Counted from the stretch's first letter, positions 1-8,460 are shown. The stretch: DNA of 64,000 bases from Novosphingobium malaysiense (GCF_000802225.1 NZ_JTDI01000006.1:1-64000), one strand, 5' to 3'. Translations and numbers: made by a program. The notes: generated from the letters alone by a model not told the origin.

Positions 1-334
1 CGAGCTTGGCAAAGGGCATGCCGTGTTCGCGCCGCGCCCAGATGTCGAGCAGGGCCGTCGATTCCCGGTGGAGCCAGTCTGCGCCCCAATCGGGCGCGAC
101 ATAGCCGCCGTGTCCCCACACGGTGCCAAGTTCCATGCCGCCCAGTGTCTGCCAGACTTCACGGCCATCCTGGATATCGGCCTTGGTGTATAAGGTCGTG
201 CCCTGCGTGGTTGCGACCCGAGAAGGTACGGGCGGAGCCTGCATGAAGATATCCCGGCCCAGCCAGCCGAGTACGGCGAACGAGGCGCAGAATATCACGC
301 CCAGCCACAGCCAGAGTTTCCTTGAGTTGATCAT
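1..334 (-). CDS. norB: Quinol-dependent nitric oxide reductase, N-terminal part (runs off the left edge)
   Basis: The protein would reduce nitric oxide to nitrous oxide at the cytoplasmic membrane using quinol. Only about the first 111 residues are present. The start is ATG at 332-334, with a G-rich stretch (GGGGG) just upstream on the minus strand. The N-terminus has a short basic segment and one hydrophobic helix (LWLWLGVIFCASFAVLGWL), followed by the periplasmic signature of the single-subunit qNOR class (YTKADIQDGREVWQ, GTVWGHGGYVAPDWGADWLHRE). This extension is typical of qNOR and absent from cytochrome c-dependent NorB. The haem and FeB histidines lie outside the window. The family call is firm; NO detoxification versus respiration cannot be decided here. 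Confidence 0.88.
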   Translation of the reverse strand, partial: MINSRKLWLWLGVIFCASFAVLGWLGRDIFMQAPPVPSRVATTQGTTLYTKADIQDGREVWQTLGGMELGTVWGHGGYVAPDWGADWLHRESTALLDIWARREHGMPFAKL

Positions 335-917
335 CGTGTACCCCCGAAATCGGACGAAATACGGATGATTGCTCAGTAGATTGATGCCCTTCGGCGCAAA
401 ATTCGGGAGCGCGACCTAAGGGCCGTACCGGAGGCGCCAACCGTCTTCTCGGTGAGGCATTTGACTGCTCCGAAACAGAGGTCGGCCCGCTGTTCAACGA
501 CGAGATAACTGACCGGCCGGAGCATCAGGAAAAGCTCTGCGCCTCCTGTTACGCCGTAGGTGACAGAGCAGGCTTCCACCCTGCCACAGTTTCGCATCGC
601 GTTAAGGAGGCTCGTTTTTGCAACGACCAAAACGGCCGAAGCGTCGATTGCGCTGAACGCAAGCGTGTTCTCAATACCCAAACCGCCCCGATGAACGGAT
701 GGCCGGTTTCGGGTTTTAAACTTGGACAGCTGAACGTCGGGTTTGGCGGCTTTGCGGCTTCTGGCGAAAAGTCTCGATTAGCTGCCTTGTCGGGTTTCAT
801 GGCGTGCTCCGGTCGACTTTAGGGCCGAAATGTAGGGAAGAATAGCCGATGCTGTCAGGCTGCCGTCAGCGCGGCGCGGTATCAGGGAGCCGAGGGGGCA
901 GTCCATCCGAGGTTGCC
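335..917. other. 583-bp stretch without a recognised gene
   Basis: This gap lies between the divergent nitric oxide reductase and cytochrome b561-like genes. Open frames of about 80-110 codons exist on the minus strand, but none has a recognisable family motif or a convincing ribosome-binding site. It should contain the norB promoter, yet I see no clear FNR-type palindrome (TTGAT-N4-ATCAA) and no copy of the dyad that recurs in the catabolic region. Confidence 0.4.
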
Positions 918-1523
918 ATGAAGACATTCCGTATCTTTCACATCCTGCTCGCAGCGACGGTTGCGGCCGCCTATTTTACAGCGGAAGAACTTGGGCTCGT
1001 CCACGCTTGGGTCGGCTATGCCGTCGCCGCGCTCATCGCGCTGCGGCTGGCTCTGGGCATGGCCCGCGCGCGAGTCTTCGAGTTCCGCCGCCTGGTCCCG
1101 TCACTTGGAGCCCCGCCGCGCGGACAGACCGGCATCCGCCATCCGGCAATTGGGAGATCGCTGACCCTGGCGCTGCTCCTCGCGATCGCTGGAACCGCGA
1201 CGACCGGAGTACTGATGGACCGTGGCGGTACGTTGGTCGGCCAGAGCATGCGCGCCCATGACGACGAGCGCCACCGGGGCGGCCGCGAGGGAGAGGAACG
1301 CGAAGCCAGCGCCAGTTTCATGACCCTGGTGGCCCCACCCGCCAACGCGCGCGAGGAAGGCGAGCGCGGTGAAGGACAAGAAGGCGCGCTGAGCGAGATC
1401 CACAAAACGCTCGGGAATGCTGTGCTGCCACTCGTCATCGCGCATCTGCTCTATCTGCTGGTATTCCGCTTCGACCTGGCGCGTTTCATGTTGTTCATTT
1501 CACGCAAGCCCTCCATGCGGTAA
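918..1523 (+). CDS. Cytochrome b561-like membrane protein
   Basis: A 201-residue membrane protein resembling the cytochrome b/b6-domain electron carriers of the cytochrome b561/Ni-Fe hydrogenase b-subunit group. I chose ATG at 918 over an upstream start 69 bases earlier because CCGAGG precedes it and the hydrophobic family start (MKTFRIFHILLAATVAAAYF) begins there. Four hydrophobic segments are visible. Candidate haem-ligand histidines lie in helix 1 (His8), helix 2 (His29) and the last helix (an IHK...IAHLLY pair). A long acidic, histidine-containing loop (HDDERHRGGREGEEREA) sits between helices 3 and 4. Its electron partner is not identifiable. Proximity to a nitric oxide reductase is suggestive only. 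Confidence 0.7.
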   Translation: MKTFRIFHILLAATVAAAYFTAEELGLVHAWVGYAVAALIALRLALGMARARVFEFRRLVPSLGAPPRGQTGIRHPAIGRSLTLALLLAIAGTATTGVLMDRGGTLVGQSMRAHDDERHRGGREGEEREASASFMTLVAPPANAREEGERGEGQEGALSEIHKTLGNAVLPLVIAHLLYLLVFRFDLARFMLFISRKPSMR

Positions 1524-1529
1524 CGAACC

Positions 1530-1560
1530 GGCGACGGAGGCGTCCCCCGCTTTCGTCGCC
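1530..1560 (+). terminator. Possible hairpin terminator after the cytochrome b561-like gene
   Basis: GGCGACG (1530-1536) pairs with CGTCGCC (1554-1560) seven bases after the stop codon. There is no T tract, so a factor-independent terminator is only a possibility. Confidence 0.35.
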
Positions 1561-1850
1561 GCTTGGCCGGAGTCGCGCAAAGAAGTTCTAACTGAACGAT
1601 CGGCCGCTTTTGAGAGAGCGCGGACTGGTGCCGAATTACGAGAATGTCGGCGGCACCGGACGGTACATGGACGACTGTTTCGCGTCCGCCATTGCCACCT
1701 CGATGCTCTTAAGCTGACCGTCGCGAAGGTCCCAGAGCCGGTCATTCACGGTCGCCCACAGTCCAATACCGCATATAACCTAAGTTTTCTCGTAAGAACC
1801 AAGGGATGCAGAAAACACAGGGCCGGAGAAATCCGTGAGCACCTGGCTTT
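1561..1850. other. Non-coding gap between the cytochrome gene and the terminase trio
   Basis: Together with the hairpin just before it, this makes a gap of about 330 bases. I see no family-like coding sequence, no tRNA and no convincing direct repeat that would mark an element end. Confidence 0.4.
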
Positions 1851-3311
1851 CTACCAAGGCCTCCTTTCCAGGCGCACGACGTTTGATGCACGCCCATCAG
1901 GCTCGTATTCGGTCAGAAGCCACGTCCAGTGCTTCAGCTGATGCCGAACAAACTGGCTGAAGCTGTCGGCCTGATCGTCTTGCTTGCCATGAGGAAAGGC
2001 GCGCAGTTCGTTCCGGAAATCATCGAGCCACGGAGCCTGCCGCGGGAGAAGAAAGCGCCCCGACTCCACCTCGGCAAGGCAAGCATTGAAGCGGTCTTCC
2101 TTGCTTGTCACGGGCCTGACTGCCATTGGACACCACTTGTTCGTCGCCCGCAGCTCCTGGATGAGCGCATGCCCGCTTCCGGCCTTTTCAATGATGACCC
2201 GGTCCGCCCTGTACCGCCGGTGAAGATCAAGCACTGCACGATAGAGGTCAGGATAATCCAGCCGCCTGCGCAGGACATCGAGCAGGTACCATTTCCTCTC
2301 GTGGCGCTCGAAACCCCAGGTCGTGCAGACAGAAAAGTCACTGGTGGGAGCCGAACTCATGCCCGTGTCCCAGCTCTGGATCACCTTGAGGAACGCGTGC
2401 CGCTCCGGGGTCTCCTCGTAGCTTCCAAACCACTCGAGCCGGATCATGTTGCCCTCGGCCGTAACCGGTTCCTGCTGGTACTGGGCAGAAAAGACGACCG
2501 GTCCCAGATCGCGCCGCAACTGCTCGAGCGTTGAGTGGTCCTCTCGGGCTGGGTTCAGCAGGCCTCCGACAGGGCGAAGGTGCTCGCGCCCTCTTCCAGT
2601 CGGAATTCGCTCTTCCTTCTCCCCGATCGCGGGCAGGTTGAGGTGCCTATACCCCTTCTCGAACATGTACGCAGGCAGGTCATCCTCGTGCAGCCGTTGC
2701 TGGATCGAGATGATGCGCCCCGTTGCCTTGTTGTTGAGGCGGCTCAACAAGGTGTTGTCGAACCAGTCGCGCAAGTTCTGCCGCTCAATCGCGCTCTTCG
2801 CCTCGTCCGCTTTCATGCAGTCATCGACGATGATGATGTCGGCTCCGAAGCCCGTGATCGAACCCTGCACGGAGACTGCCTTGCGTACGCCGCCTGCCGT
2901 CGTCTCGATTTCAAGGGCGCGGTTGCCGCGATCGCTTATCCGCGTGTCCGGAAAATCCTTCCGGTACCACACGCTCTCCATGAGCGTGCGGGTCTGGTTC
3001 GAATGGTGCCGGGCAAGGTCCTGGCTGTAACTCGCAACCATGATCTTGGCTTTTGGCTCGTGCCCGAGGACCCACGCGACAAACGCCACCGACGCGGTCA
3101 CCGACTTCAGGTGCCGCGGCGGAACGGTGATGACGAGGCGCCGCTCTTCTCCAGATTGTGCCTGCATCAGGGCATGGCAGATCGCCTCGAGGTACCATGC
3201 CAATTCGAGGGGCGGGTCTCCGGGGTGAAGCGTCTCGAACGCCTTGATGAGGAATAGCTCGAACCGCTGGCGGCGCATGGCGGAAAGGAGGGCAGGGGTT
3301 GGCAGTTTCAT
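1851..3311 (-). CDS. Phage-type terminase large subunit (isolated)
   Basis: A 486-residue homologue of the ATPase/nuclease motor that packages phage DNA. The ATPase half shows a Walker A-like loop (VPPRHLKS, about residues 63-70), a coupling segment (MVASYSQDLA) and a Walker B motif (DIIIVDD, about 158-164). The C-terminal half has the RNase H-like nuclease pattern, with acidic residues in SWDTG, in IIEKAGSG, and in DDQADS near the end. Its ATG overlaps the stop of the DUF5681 gene by four bases (ATGA), so the two are translationally coupled. No portal, capsid, protease or tail gene is present. The protein looks intact and full length. It is therefore either a minimal element or a domesticated motor. 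Confidence 0.85.
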   Translation of the reverse strand: MKLPTPALLSAMRRQRFELFLIKAFETLHPGDPPLELAWYLEAICHALMQAQSGEERRLVITVPPRHLKSVTASVAFVAWVLGHEPKAKIMVASYSQDLARHHSNQTRTLMESVWYRKDFPDTRISDRGNRALEIETTAGGVRKAVSVQGSITGFGADIIIVDDCMKADEAKSAIERQNLRDWFDNTLLSRLNNKATGRIISIQQRLHEDDLPAYMFEKGYRHLNLPAIGEKEERIPTGRGREHLRPVGGLLNPAREDHSTLEQLRRDLGPVVFSAQYQQEPVTAEGNMIRLEWFGSYEETPERHAFLKVIQSWDTGMSSAPTSDFSVCTTWGFERHERKWYLLDVLRRRLDYPDLYRAVLDLHRRYRADRVIIEKAGSGHALIQELRATNKWCPMAVRPVTSKEDRFNACLAEVESGRFLLPRQAPWLDDFRNELRAFPHGKQDDQADSFSQFVRHQLKHWTWLLTEYEPDGRASNVVRLERRPW

Positions 3312-3904
3312 GACCTCACTCCTGCCTGCTCGGTCAGCTGTGCTTCGAATGCAGCGAGTATGGCGAGGTCGGCAGAGGAGAGACTTGCCCCGTTCTCCGC
3401 CGCGTCAGCGGCTTCAGGAGCATCCGGGACCGCGACCCGCCACAACTTCATCAACTCGAACTGGGCGCGGGCATCGCCCTTCAGGGCCTTCTCGAGAGTT
3501 TTCTGCAGCACCGCCTCGATCTTGCTGATCTTCCTGGTCCCCTCGGAAGTCCGGACAGCCAGCTTTCCGCCAAGGGTCTCGCGCACGATGGTGTTGAGGC
3601 TCTTCGCGCCCTTGGGCCGTCCCCTTGGATTTCCGGACTGGCCGGGCTTGAAGCGGGTCCTCACTGGCGGTTTCCCGTAGCCCACTTCGTAGACCGTATC
3701 TTGTGAACCCATTTCAGGCTCTTCATCCGCCTTTACTGGAATGGGCTCGGCAGGCTTGGCGTAGCCGGTGTCCGGATGCGGGTCGGGAGTTTCTATCGGC
3801 GGCATTGTGCGGGTGCGTTTTCTTGCTGGCGGCAATCGGCGGGGCTGGTCTTCGTCCTCCTCGGGAAAGGCACTGATCCAGTCGGAAGCAGGTTTGAATG
3901 GCAT
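3308..3904 (-). CDS. DUF5681 domain protein, possible terminase small-subunit analogue
   Basis: The product is about 198 residues. I chose ATG at 3902-3904, which has GGAG seven bases upstream, over an in-frame start 60 bases earlier. An acidic, proline-rich N-terminus leads into the DUF5681 signature: a basic GYGKPPVRTRFKPGQSGNP segment followed by RGRPKGAKSL. This AT-hook-like, probably DNA-binding motif is followed by a helical region (TRKISKIEAVLQKTLEKALK). DUF5681 proteins are of unknown function. The position immediately before a terminase large subunit, with a 4-bp overlap, makes a DNA-recognition role analogous to a small terminase subunit plausible; this is inference. Confidence 0.75.
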   Translation of the reverse strand: MPFKPASDWISAFPEEDEDQPRRLPPARKRTRTMPPIETPDPHPDTGYAKPAEPIPVKADEEPEMGSQDTVYEVGYGKPPVRTRFKPGQSGNPRGRPKGAKSLNTIVRETLGGKLAVRTSEGTRKISKIEAVLQKTLEKALKGDARAQFELMKLWRVAVPDAPEAADAAENGASLSSADLAILAAFEAQLTEQAGVRS

Positions 3905-3972
3905 GGGGCGTCTCCGGAAAATCTGGAAAGGCGCGCCAGCCCCTTGTGCGGGGCGGCGCGCCAATGAGCTGC

Positions 3973-5397
3973 TCAGGCAGCGTCGGTCGTCACTTGGCTT
4001 GGTGTCAGAGCTTCATTCACGGCTGGGTTGTCCGTGCGGAGCGCAGCAACTTCGGCGAAGGCCTGGCCGGTTTCGAGCAGCACGGCTTTTGCGCCTGTCA
4101 TTGCTTCCCATCGCCGGATGGCGACATCGACATATCCCGGCTCGATCTCGATGCCGTACGCTCGACGCTTCGTGCGCTCGCAGGCCAGGATCGCGGTGCC
4201 GGAGCCCATGAAAGCATCCAGCACAATCTCACCCGGATGGGTGACGTCGCGAATCGCATCGGCAACGAGGGCCGTGGGCTTGACCGTCGGGTGGTCCGCA
4301 AGATCCTTCATGCGGTCCCTCCCGAAGGTGTTGATCCCTGCGTAGTCCCAGACGTTTGTGCGATAGCGCCCGTGCTTGCCCAGCTTGACGTTGTTGGTGT
4401 GCGGGGCCTTGCCTTTCTTCGTGATGAAAACGAGTTCGTGCTTCGACCGGTACAGGCTGCCCATGCCCCCGTTGTTCTTGTTCCACGCACACAGGTTGAG
4501 CAGCGAAAGCCCGTTACCCTCGATGGCGGACAGCATCTCGCCGAGATGCCGCCAGTCCATGCACAGGTCGAGCACCGCGCCGTCCTTGCAGTGCGGAAGC
4601 ATGGCCGCGAGAAACTCAGAGATGAATGCAGTAAACTCGGCCCTGGTCATCTCGCCCGAGGCCATTGCAAACTCGGCATGGCTCACCTTGCCAAGCCCAC
4701 ACACGTGGCCAGACACCGGGACGTTATACGGTGGGTCGGTAAACGCCATCGCTGCAGTCTTGCCTTCGAGCAGCGTCGACCAGTTTGAAGCATCGAGGCT
4801 GGAACCACACAGGAGGCGGTGCTCGCCGAGAAGCCACAAGTCGCCAGTACGACTGACTGGCATTGTCGGCAGTTCGATCTGGTCGTCAGCAGGGTCCGCG
4901 CTGGACTCATCGGCCGGCCCGAAATCTTCGTCGAGGAGAAGGTCGATCTCGGCCGTTTCCCAGCCCAGTATCTCGACCGGCGACTCATCGAACTCGATGA
5001 TCGCGGCCAGCTCGATCGCCAGCGCCTTGCTATCCCAGACCCCGAGTTCAGCCAGCCGGTTGTCGGCGAGCCGATAGGATCGGACCTGCGCTGCGCTCCA
5101 TTGATGGGCCACGATAACAGGGACCTCGATGATCCCGACGCGGCGAGCTGCTTCGAGCCGTGCCTCGCCGGCAATGATGATGTCCTGCTCATCGATTAGT
5201 ATCGGCATCGCAAACCCGAACTCACGGATGGAACCAGCGAGTTTGACGAGCTGCTTCTCCGGATGCTTTCGCGGATTGTTCTCGTATCGCTTGAGCGAGG
5301 CCAGCGGCCGATACTCTATTGGGCCGAGCTTCTGCTCGATCGCAGCGATGTCATTTCGAATGCCGTTAGCGGCCCGCTTCTTTGGTTGGCTAGTCAT
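3973..5397 (-). CDS. ParB-domain DNA methyltransferase (beta-class, N6-adenine or N4-cytosine)
   Basis: A 474-residue fusion. Residues about 27-120 are a ParB/sulfiredoxin-like domain (PLASLKRYENNPRKHP, IIAGEARLEAARR). The rest is an SAM-dependent DNA methyltransferase with the catalytic motif TDPPY (about 220-224) before the SAM-binding motif FMGSGT (about 396-401), which is the beta-class order. DPPY favours adenine-N6. I chose ATG at 5395-5397 because GAAGGA lies eight bases upstream; the longer frame has no such signal. It is the first gene of the minus-strand trio, 68 bases ahead of DUF5681. No partner restriction enzyme is present, so this is an orphan methylase probably serving the element itself. 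Confidence 0.88.
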   Translation of the reverse strand: MTSQPKKRAANGIRNDIAAIEQKLGPIEYRPLASLKRYENNPRKHPEKQLVKLAGSIREFGFAMPILIDEQDIIIAGEARLEAARRVGIIEVPVIVAHQWSAAQVRSYRLADNRLAELGVWDSKALAIELAAIIEFDESPVEILGWETAEIDLLLDEDFGPADESSADPADDQIELPTMPVSRTGDLWLLGEHRLLCGSSLDASNWSTLLEGKTAAMAFTDPPYNVPVSGHVCGLGKVSHAEFAMASGEMTRAEFTAFISEFLAAMLPHCKDGAVLDLCMDWRHLGEMLSAIEGNGLSLLNLCAWNKNNGGMGSLYRSKHELVFITKKGKAPHTNNVKLGKHGRYRTNVWDYAGINTFGRDRMKDLADHPTVKPTALVADAIRDVTHPGEIVLDAFMGSGTAILACERTKRRAYGIEIEPGYVDVAIRRWEAMTGAKAVLLETGQAFAEVAALRTDNPAVNEALTPSQVTTDAA

Positions 5398-5636
5398 TTG
5401 AAAAGTCCTTCGTTGCCGAGCAGGCAGCAAAAGGAGGGACGAGGCTTGCAGCACGCAGGCGACAACCAAGGTCCCGCCAGGTGCTGTGCACGGCGGTTGC
5501 TATTGGTTGTCCCGAGATTTGCTGCTGTGCGCCCAGGTGACGCGGTGCCTCTGCCTCGAAGGACAGCAATGAGGTTGGATTGGCCGCCCTGATCGTCAAG
5601 GTAACCGGGTAAAAATAGTCCGCGCAAACGAGAACT

Positions 5637-5812
5637 TATTTCCCTGCTCCTCCTCGGTTTGATCCCTGACCGCGCCTGCAAATTCCCTGTTAGCGTTTTA
5701 GGGAATTCCAGGTCGCAAATGGCTGATTTCCGACGTTCGCGCGTGCCCATGCGGTCCCTGTCTGGAGGGTGGTCTCATTTTTTCCCTGTAAATTCCCGCG
5801 TAGCAGGGAATT
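5637..5812. repeat. Cluster of TCCCTG/CAGGGA repeats upstream of the ParB-methylase
   Basis: TCCCTG occurs at 5641, 5663, 5684, 5755 and 5783, and its complement at 5804. Several copies sit inside an AATTCCCTG or AGGGAATT context (5681-5689, 5699-5706, 5804-5812). The copies are 240-410 bases upstream of a gene with a ParB DNA-binding domain. They could be binding sites for it, or a degenerate interspersed repeat; the sequence does not decide. Confidence 0.5.
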
Positions 5813-5954
5813 GAATGCGGAGAGCGGTTCGCCGCTGACTGCCTCCTCCGCCAGACACTCGTTGTTTTTCCAGTAAAAATTGCAAAACTATCGAAAGGTG
5901 CGCGGTTCTGCGGGCTTGCGGCGGGCACCCCGGTCTGGAGGGTGCGCATTCGCG

Positions 5955-6116
5955 CTAGCATTCAGCGCTCTCGGCGACTCTTTCTCTGTTGCCCCTTTTT
6001 GTCAGTAAGGACCTGGCTGGCGATCCAGGGGATGGCGGCTTTTCCAGCAGTGCGAGCGGGTCGTCGAAGGCTTTGGCCAGCATTGTGGTGACCGCGGCTT
6101 CGATCTCGCCTTTCGT
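5955..6116 (-). pseudogene. Possible C-terminal remnant of an unidentified gene
   Basis: A minus-strand open stretch of about 53 codons with gene-like composition (GEIEAAVTTMLAKAFDDPLA) ends in TAG and is cut off upstream by an in-frame TGA with no start codon. It may be the tail of a decayed gene. I do not recognise the family, and chance is possible. Confidence 0.22.
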
Positions 6117-6407
6117 TCATCCAGGCTGATCGCTGGCGAACGAACGGCCGCTCAGCCTGTTTGGAATAACGCTCCCGCTTTTCGAGCGCAGAAGTATCTT
6201 GCCGGTTCCATGCTCGATAAGTCGGTTCTTGAAACCAAGGGAGGAACTCGGTCGGGGACCTGAAATATCCGATCTAAACCCTGTCCGAATATTTTCAGAC
6301 TTCTCTAATCAGGGCACGTATGGCTGCCACTGAACTGGTGGCACCCGCCAACGATCGCTTTTGGACCACCGCGCGATATAACGCCTTCTTTCTGCAGAGT
6401 ATCAGAC

Positions 6408-7841
6408 ATGAAATCGAACTATTTCGCGATAATCACCGCGCTATTCCTGGCCGAAATCGCAGCAACTTTTGAATCGGCGATGCTGTATGCCGCGCTGCCG
6501 ACATTGATCAGGGAGTTCGGCGATCCGATTACCGCGGGCTGGCTCGTTACGATGCACATGCTGATCGGCGCGGCGGCGGGTGTTCTTGTGGGCCGCATGG
6601 GCGATATTTACGGGCGCAAGCGAATGACGTTGCTGATGCTCGCGGTCGCCACGGTCGGGTCGGTCATGAGCGCGGTGACAGACGATTTCGGAGTCGTTCT
6701 CGCCGGCCGCGCGCTTCAAGGTCTTTCGGTCGCGGTTATCCCGCTAAGCATCGGCATTATCCGGGAAGCGCTTCCCAAGGAACGCGTGCCGGTAGCAGTG
6801 GGCCTGATGACGAGCGGATCGGGTGTCGGCGTGGCCATCGGTCTTGTCCTTGGCGGGGTCATCGTTGACAATTTCAACTGGCACTGGCTGTTCGTGGTCA
6901 GCGCGGCGCTGCTTGCCATATCCTATATCGCGATAAAATTCTGCGTGCCCGGCAAGCCCGGCATCCCGCCGAAGCAGCCCATTGACTGGGCGGAAGGATT
7001 GCTGCCCGCGCCCGGCATCATGGCCATGCTCTACGGCGTCAGCCAATCGAAAGCTGTAGGTTGGAGCGATCCCTGGGTCTGGGGAACGATTGGCGCGGGG
7101 GCGCTGATCATGGCTTATTGGGCGCGGCGCAGCCTTCGCGCCGCCGAGCCCTTCGTCGACTTGCGTTTGCTGACCACGCGTAACGTCGCCATCGCCAATC
7201 TTCTGACCATTTGCCTAGGCATGGGCACCATGCAGGTCGTGCTGGTGTTTTCGACCTATACGCAGTCGCCTGTCTGGACGATGGCGGGCCTCGGCCTCGG
7301 CGCGACGGTGGCAGGGCTCGCCAAACTGCCCTCGAACGTGCTGTCATTCTTTGCCGGACCGCTGTCGGGATGGCTCACCAAAACATTCGGCGACCGCCCC
7401 ACGGTGGTGCTCGGCCTGCTGCTCGCGGTGGTGGGCTGGCTCATCGGCATCAGTCTTCCCGGCACACTGATCATGGTGATCGCCATCCTGTGCATCATTT
7501 CTTTCGGCACGACGATCCTCAACGCGGCAATCTACAATGTCATCGTCGGCAGCGTGCCAGAGGCGCGAACTGGAGAAGCAATCGGTACGATCGCGGTGAC
7601 ACGCGGAATGGCGGCGGCGGTCGGTGCGCAGATAATCGCGGTCCTTCTGGCTACGGCGACGCTGACCGACCCGGCGAGCGGGGCGCAGCTGCCCTCGCCC
7701 GAAGGCTTCCGCCTGACGATGGCGTGGATTGCCGGACTGACCGCGGCGGGAACGGTGATCGCGCTGTTCCTGCGCGTTCACTGCAAGGTCGCGGCTGATT
7801 CCGAAGCGGCGGCGCGAGAGCAGGCCGCTAGCGAGGGATGA
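6408..7841 (+). CDS. MFS transporter, DHA2 (EmrB/QacA-like) family
   Basis: A 477-residue integral membrane protein of the drug:proton antiporter type. It shows the MFS motif A loop between helices 2 and 3 (GRMGDIYGRKR), then GRALQGLSVAVIP (motif B-like) and a glycine-rich motif C-like helix (GLMTSGSGVGVAIGLVLGG). Hydrophobic segments suggest 12-14 helices, and the length fits the DHA2 family. It stands alone on the plus strand: the terminase trio upstream is divergent and insertion-sequence debris follows within a few bases of the stop. It could export toxic intermediates or take up a substrate, but it lacks the dyad found ahead of the catabolic operons and may be unrelated to them. Confidence 0.85.
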   Translation: MKSNYFAIITALFLAEIAATFESAMLYAALPTLIREFGDPITAGWLVTMHMLIGAAAGVLVGRMGDIYGRKRMTLLMLAVATVGSVMSAVTDDFGVVLAGRALQGLSVAVIPLSIGIIREALPKERVPVAVGLMTSGSGVGVAIGLVLGGVIVDNFNWHWLFVVSAALLAISYIAIKFCVPGKPGIPPKQPIDWAEGLLPAPGIMAMLYGVSQSKAVGWSDPWVWGTIGAGALIMAYWARRSLRAAEPFVDLRLLTTRNVAIANLLTICLGMGTMQVVLVFSTYTQSPVWTMAGLGLGATVAGLAKLPSNVLSFFAGPLSGWLTKTFGDRPTVVLGLLLAVVGWLIGISLPGTLIMVIAILCIISFGTTILNAAIYNVIVGSVPEARTGEAIGTIAVTRGMAAAVGAQIIAVLLATATLTDPASGAQLPSPEGFRLTMAWIAGLTAAGTVIALFLRVHCKVAADSEAAAREQAASEG

Positions 7842-7902
7842 CGACCGCCCTTCTTCTTACAGTTGAAGTAGGTCGCCTGGCTGATCCCTGCCTTGCGACG
7901 GC
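7842..7902 (-). pseudogene. IS3-family OrfA fragment
   Basis: Read on the minus strand, these bases encode CRRKAGISQATYFNCKKKGG, the conserved helix-turn-helix segment of IS3-family OrfA (usually RKAGISQATYFNWKKKYGG). Only about 20 codons remain, with no start and no frame on either side. It begins directly after the MFS stop codon, so the insertion sequence probably landed at the end of that gene. Confidence 0.6.
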
Positions 7903-7965
7903 ACGGTCAAAGCAAACTGGTTGAGCGGGCAGGGCGGTGGTAGCGGGCTTGTGAGCAAGGCTGGC

Positions 7966-8043
7966 AACCCATTCAGCTACTTCCATTCGTCACCTGAGGT
8001 GATCCGCTTGGTCGTGCTGATGTATGCCAGGTTCCCCATGTCG
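7966..8043 (+). pseudogene. IS6-family transposase N-terminal fragment
   Basis: The plus-strand frame encodes NPFSYFHSSPEVIRLVVL and then MYARFP, the near-invariant N-terminus of IS6-family transposases (IS6100/IS26 relatives). The similarity stops abruptly after RFPMS, where the sequence becomes a minus-strand IS3 fragment. The catalytic domain is absent, so it is inactive. Confidence 0.65.
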
Positions 8044-8129
8044 CCGCACATGGCTCATTTTCTGGGCCTCGATGTATTCGACCAGTTCGCCGGCGATGTA
8101 GCTTGGGCCGTTGTCTGACGGCAGTCGGG
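8038..8129 (-). pseudogene. IS3-family OrfB (integrase core) fragment
   Basis: The minus strand encodes LPSDNGPSYIAGELVEYIEA followed by QKMSHVRGD, matching the DNG...HVRG segment of the DDE integrase core of IS3-family OrfB. The rest of the transposase is missing. It abuts the IS6 fragment on the opposite strand, indicating nested insertion and deletion. Confidence 0.6.
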
Positions 8130-8148
8130 GCTTGTGCAGCACGGTGGC

Positions 8149-8307
8149 GCTGTCACGTCAAACGGCGGCAAGCTGTGGCGGATGGACTACAGTTTCGATG
8201 GTAAGCGCAAACCTCTCTCGCTTGGCCCCTATCCGCTCGTGAGTCTTACGCAAGCGCGTGAGAAATGAGATGACGCCATGAGGCTGTTGGCTGGGGTGCG
8301 CATTTGA
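8149..8307 (+). pseudogene. P4-type tyrosine integrase N-terminal relic
   Basis: The plus strand encodes NGGKLWRMDYSFDGKRKPLS, LGPYPLVSLTQAREK, a TGA, then DDAMRLLAGV and another stop. This is the arm-type DNA-binding (DUF4102) start of P4-like integrases (GGKLWR...G..K.LSLG.YP.VSL..AR...D.A..LLA.G). An in-frame stop and loss of the catalytic domain make it a relic. Such integrases normally sit at the attachment end of genomic islands, so this may mark an old island boundary on the left of the catabolic region. Confidence 0.65.
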
Positions 8308-8373
8308 TGGGCAATGAATTTTAGAATGCGGGACAGGGCAATATATCGGACCACTGATTGCCAACACAATTCA

Positions 8374-8402
8374 GCCCGCCCGACCAATTTGGTCAGGCGG
8401 GC
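8374..8402 (-). terminator. Hairpin after the first P450 gene
   Basis: GCCCGCC-c-GACC (8374-8385) pairs with GGTC-a-GGCGGGC (8391-8402) around a 5-base AT-rich loop, about 60 bases past the P450 stop codon on the minus strand. The T run is poor, but the stem is strong. Confidence 0.55.
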
Positions 8403-8460
8403 GCTGGATCGTTCGACAGTTGAGTTTTGAAAGCGGTCGCCTGAACCGCTTCGCGATCAT

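Larger units (their letters stand above)
5398..6407. other. About 1 kb of non-coding DNA between the methylase trio and the MFS gene
   Basis: This region holds the methylase promoter, the TCCCTG repeat cluster, a short gene-like remnant and the MFS leader, each listed separately where supported. Short frames here look like translated repeats rather than genes. No integrase, tRNA or clear element boundary was seen. Confidence 0.45.

Noticed and set aside
1851..5397. Intact prophage
   Set aside because: No portal, capsid, tail, lysis, replication or integrase genes flank the terminase trio; neighbours are ordinary chromosomal genes.
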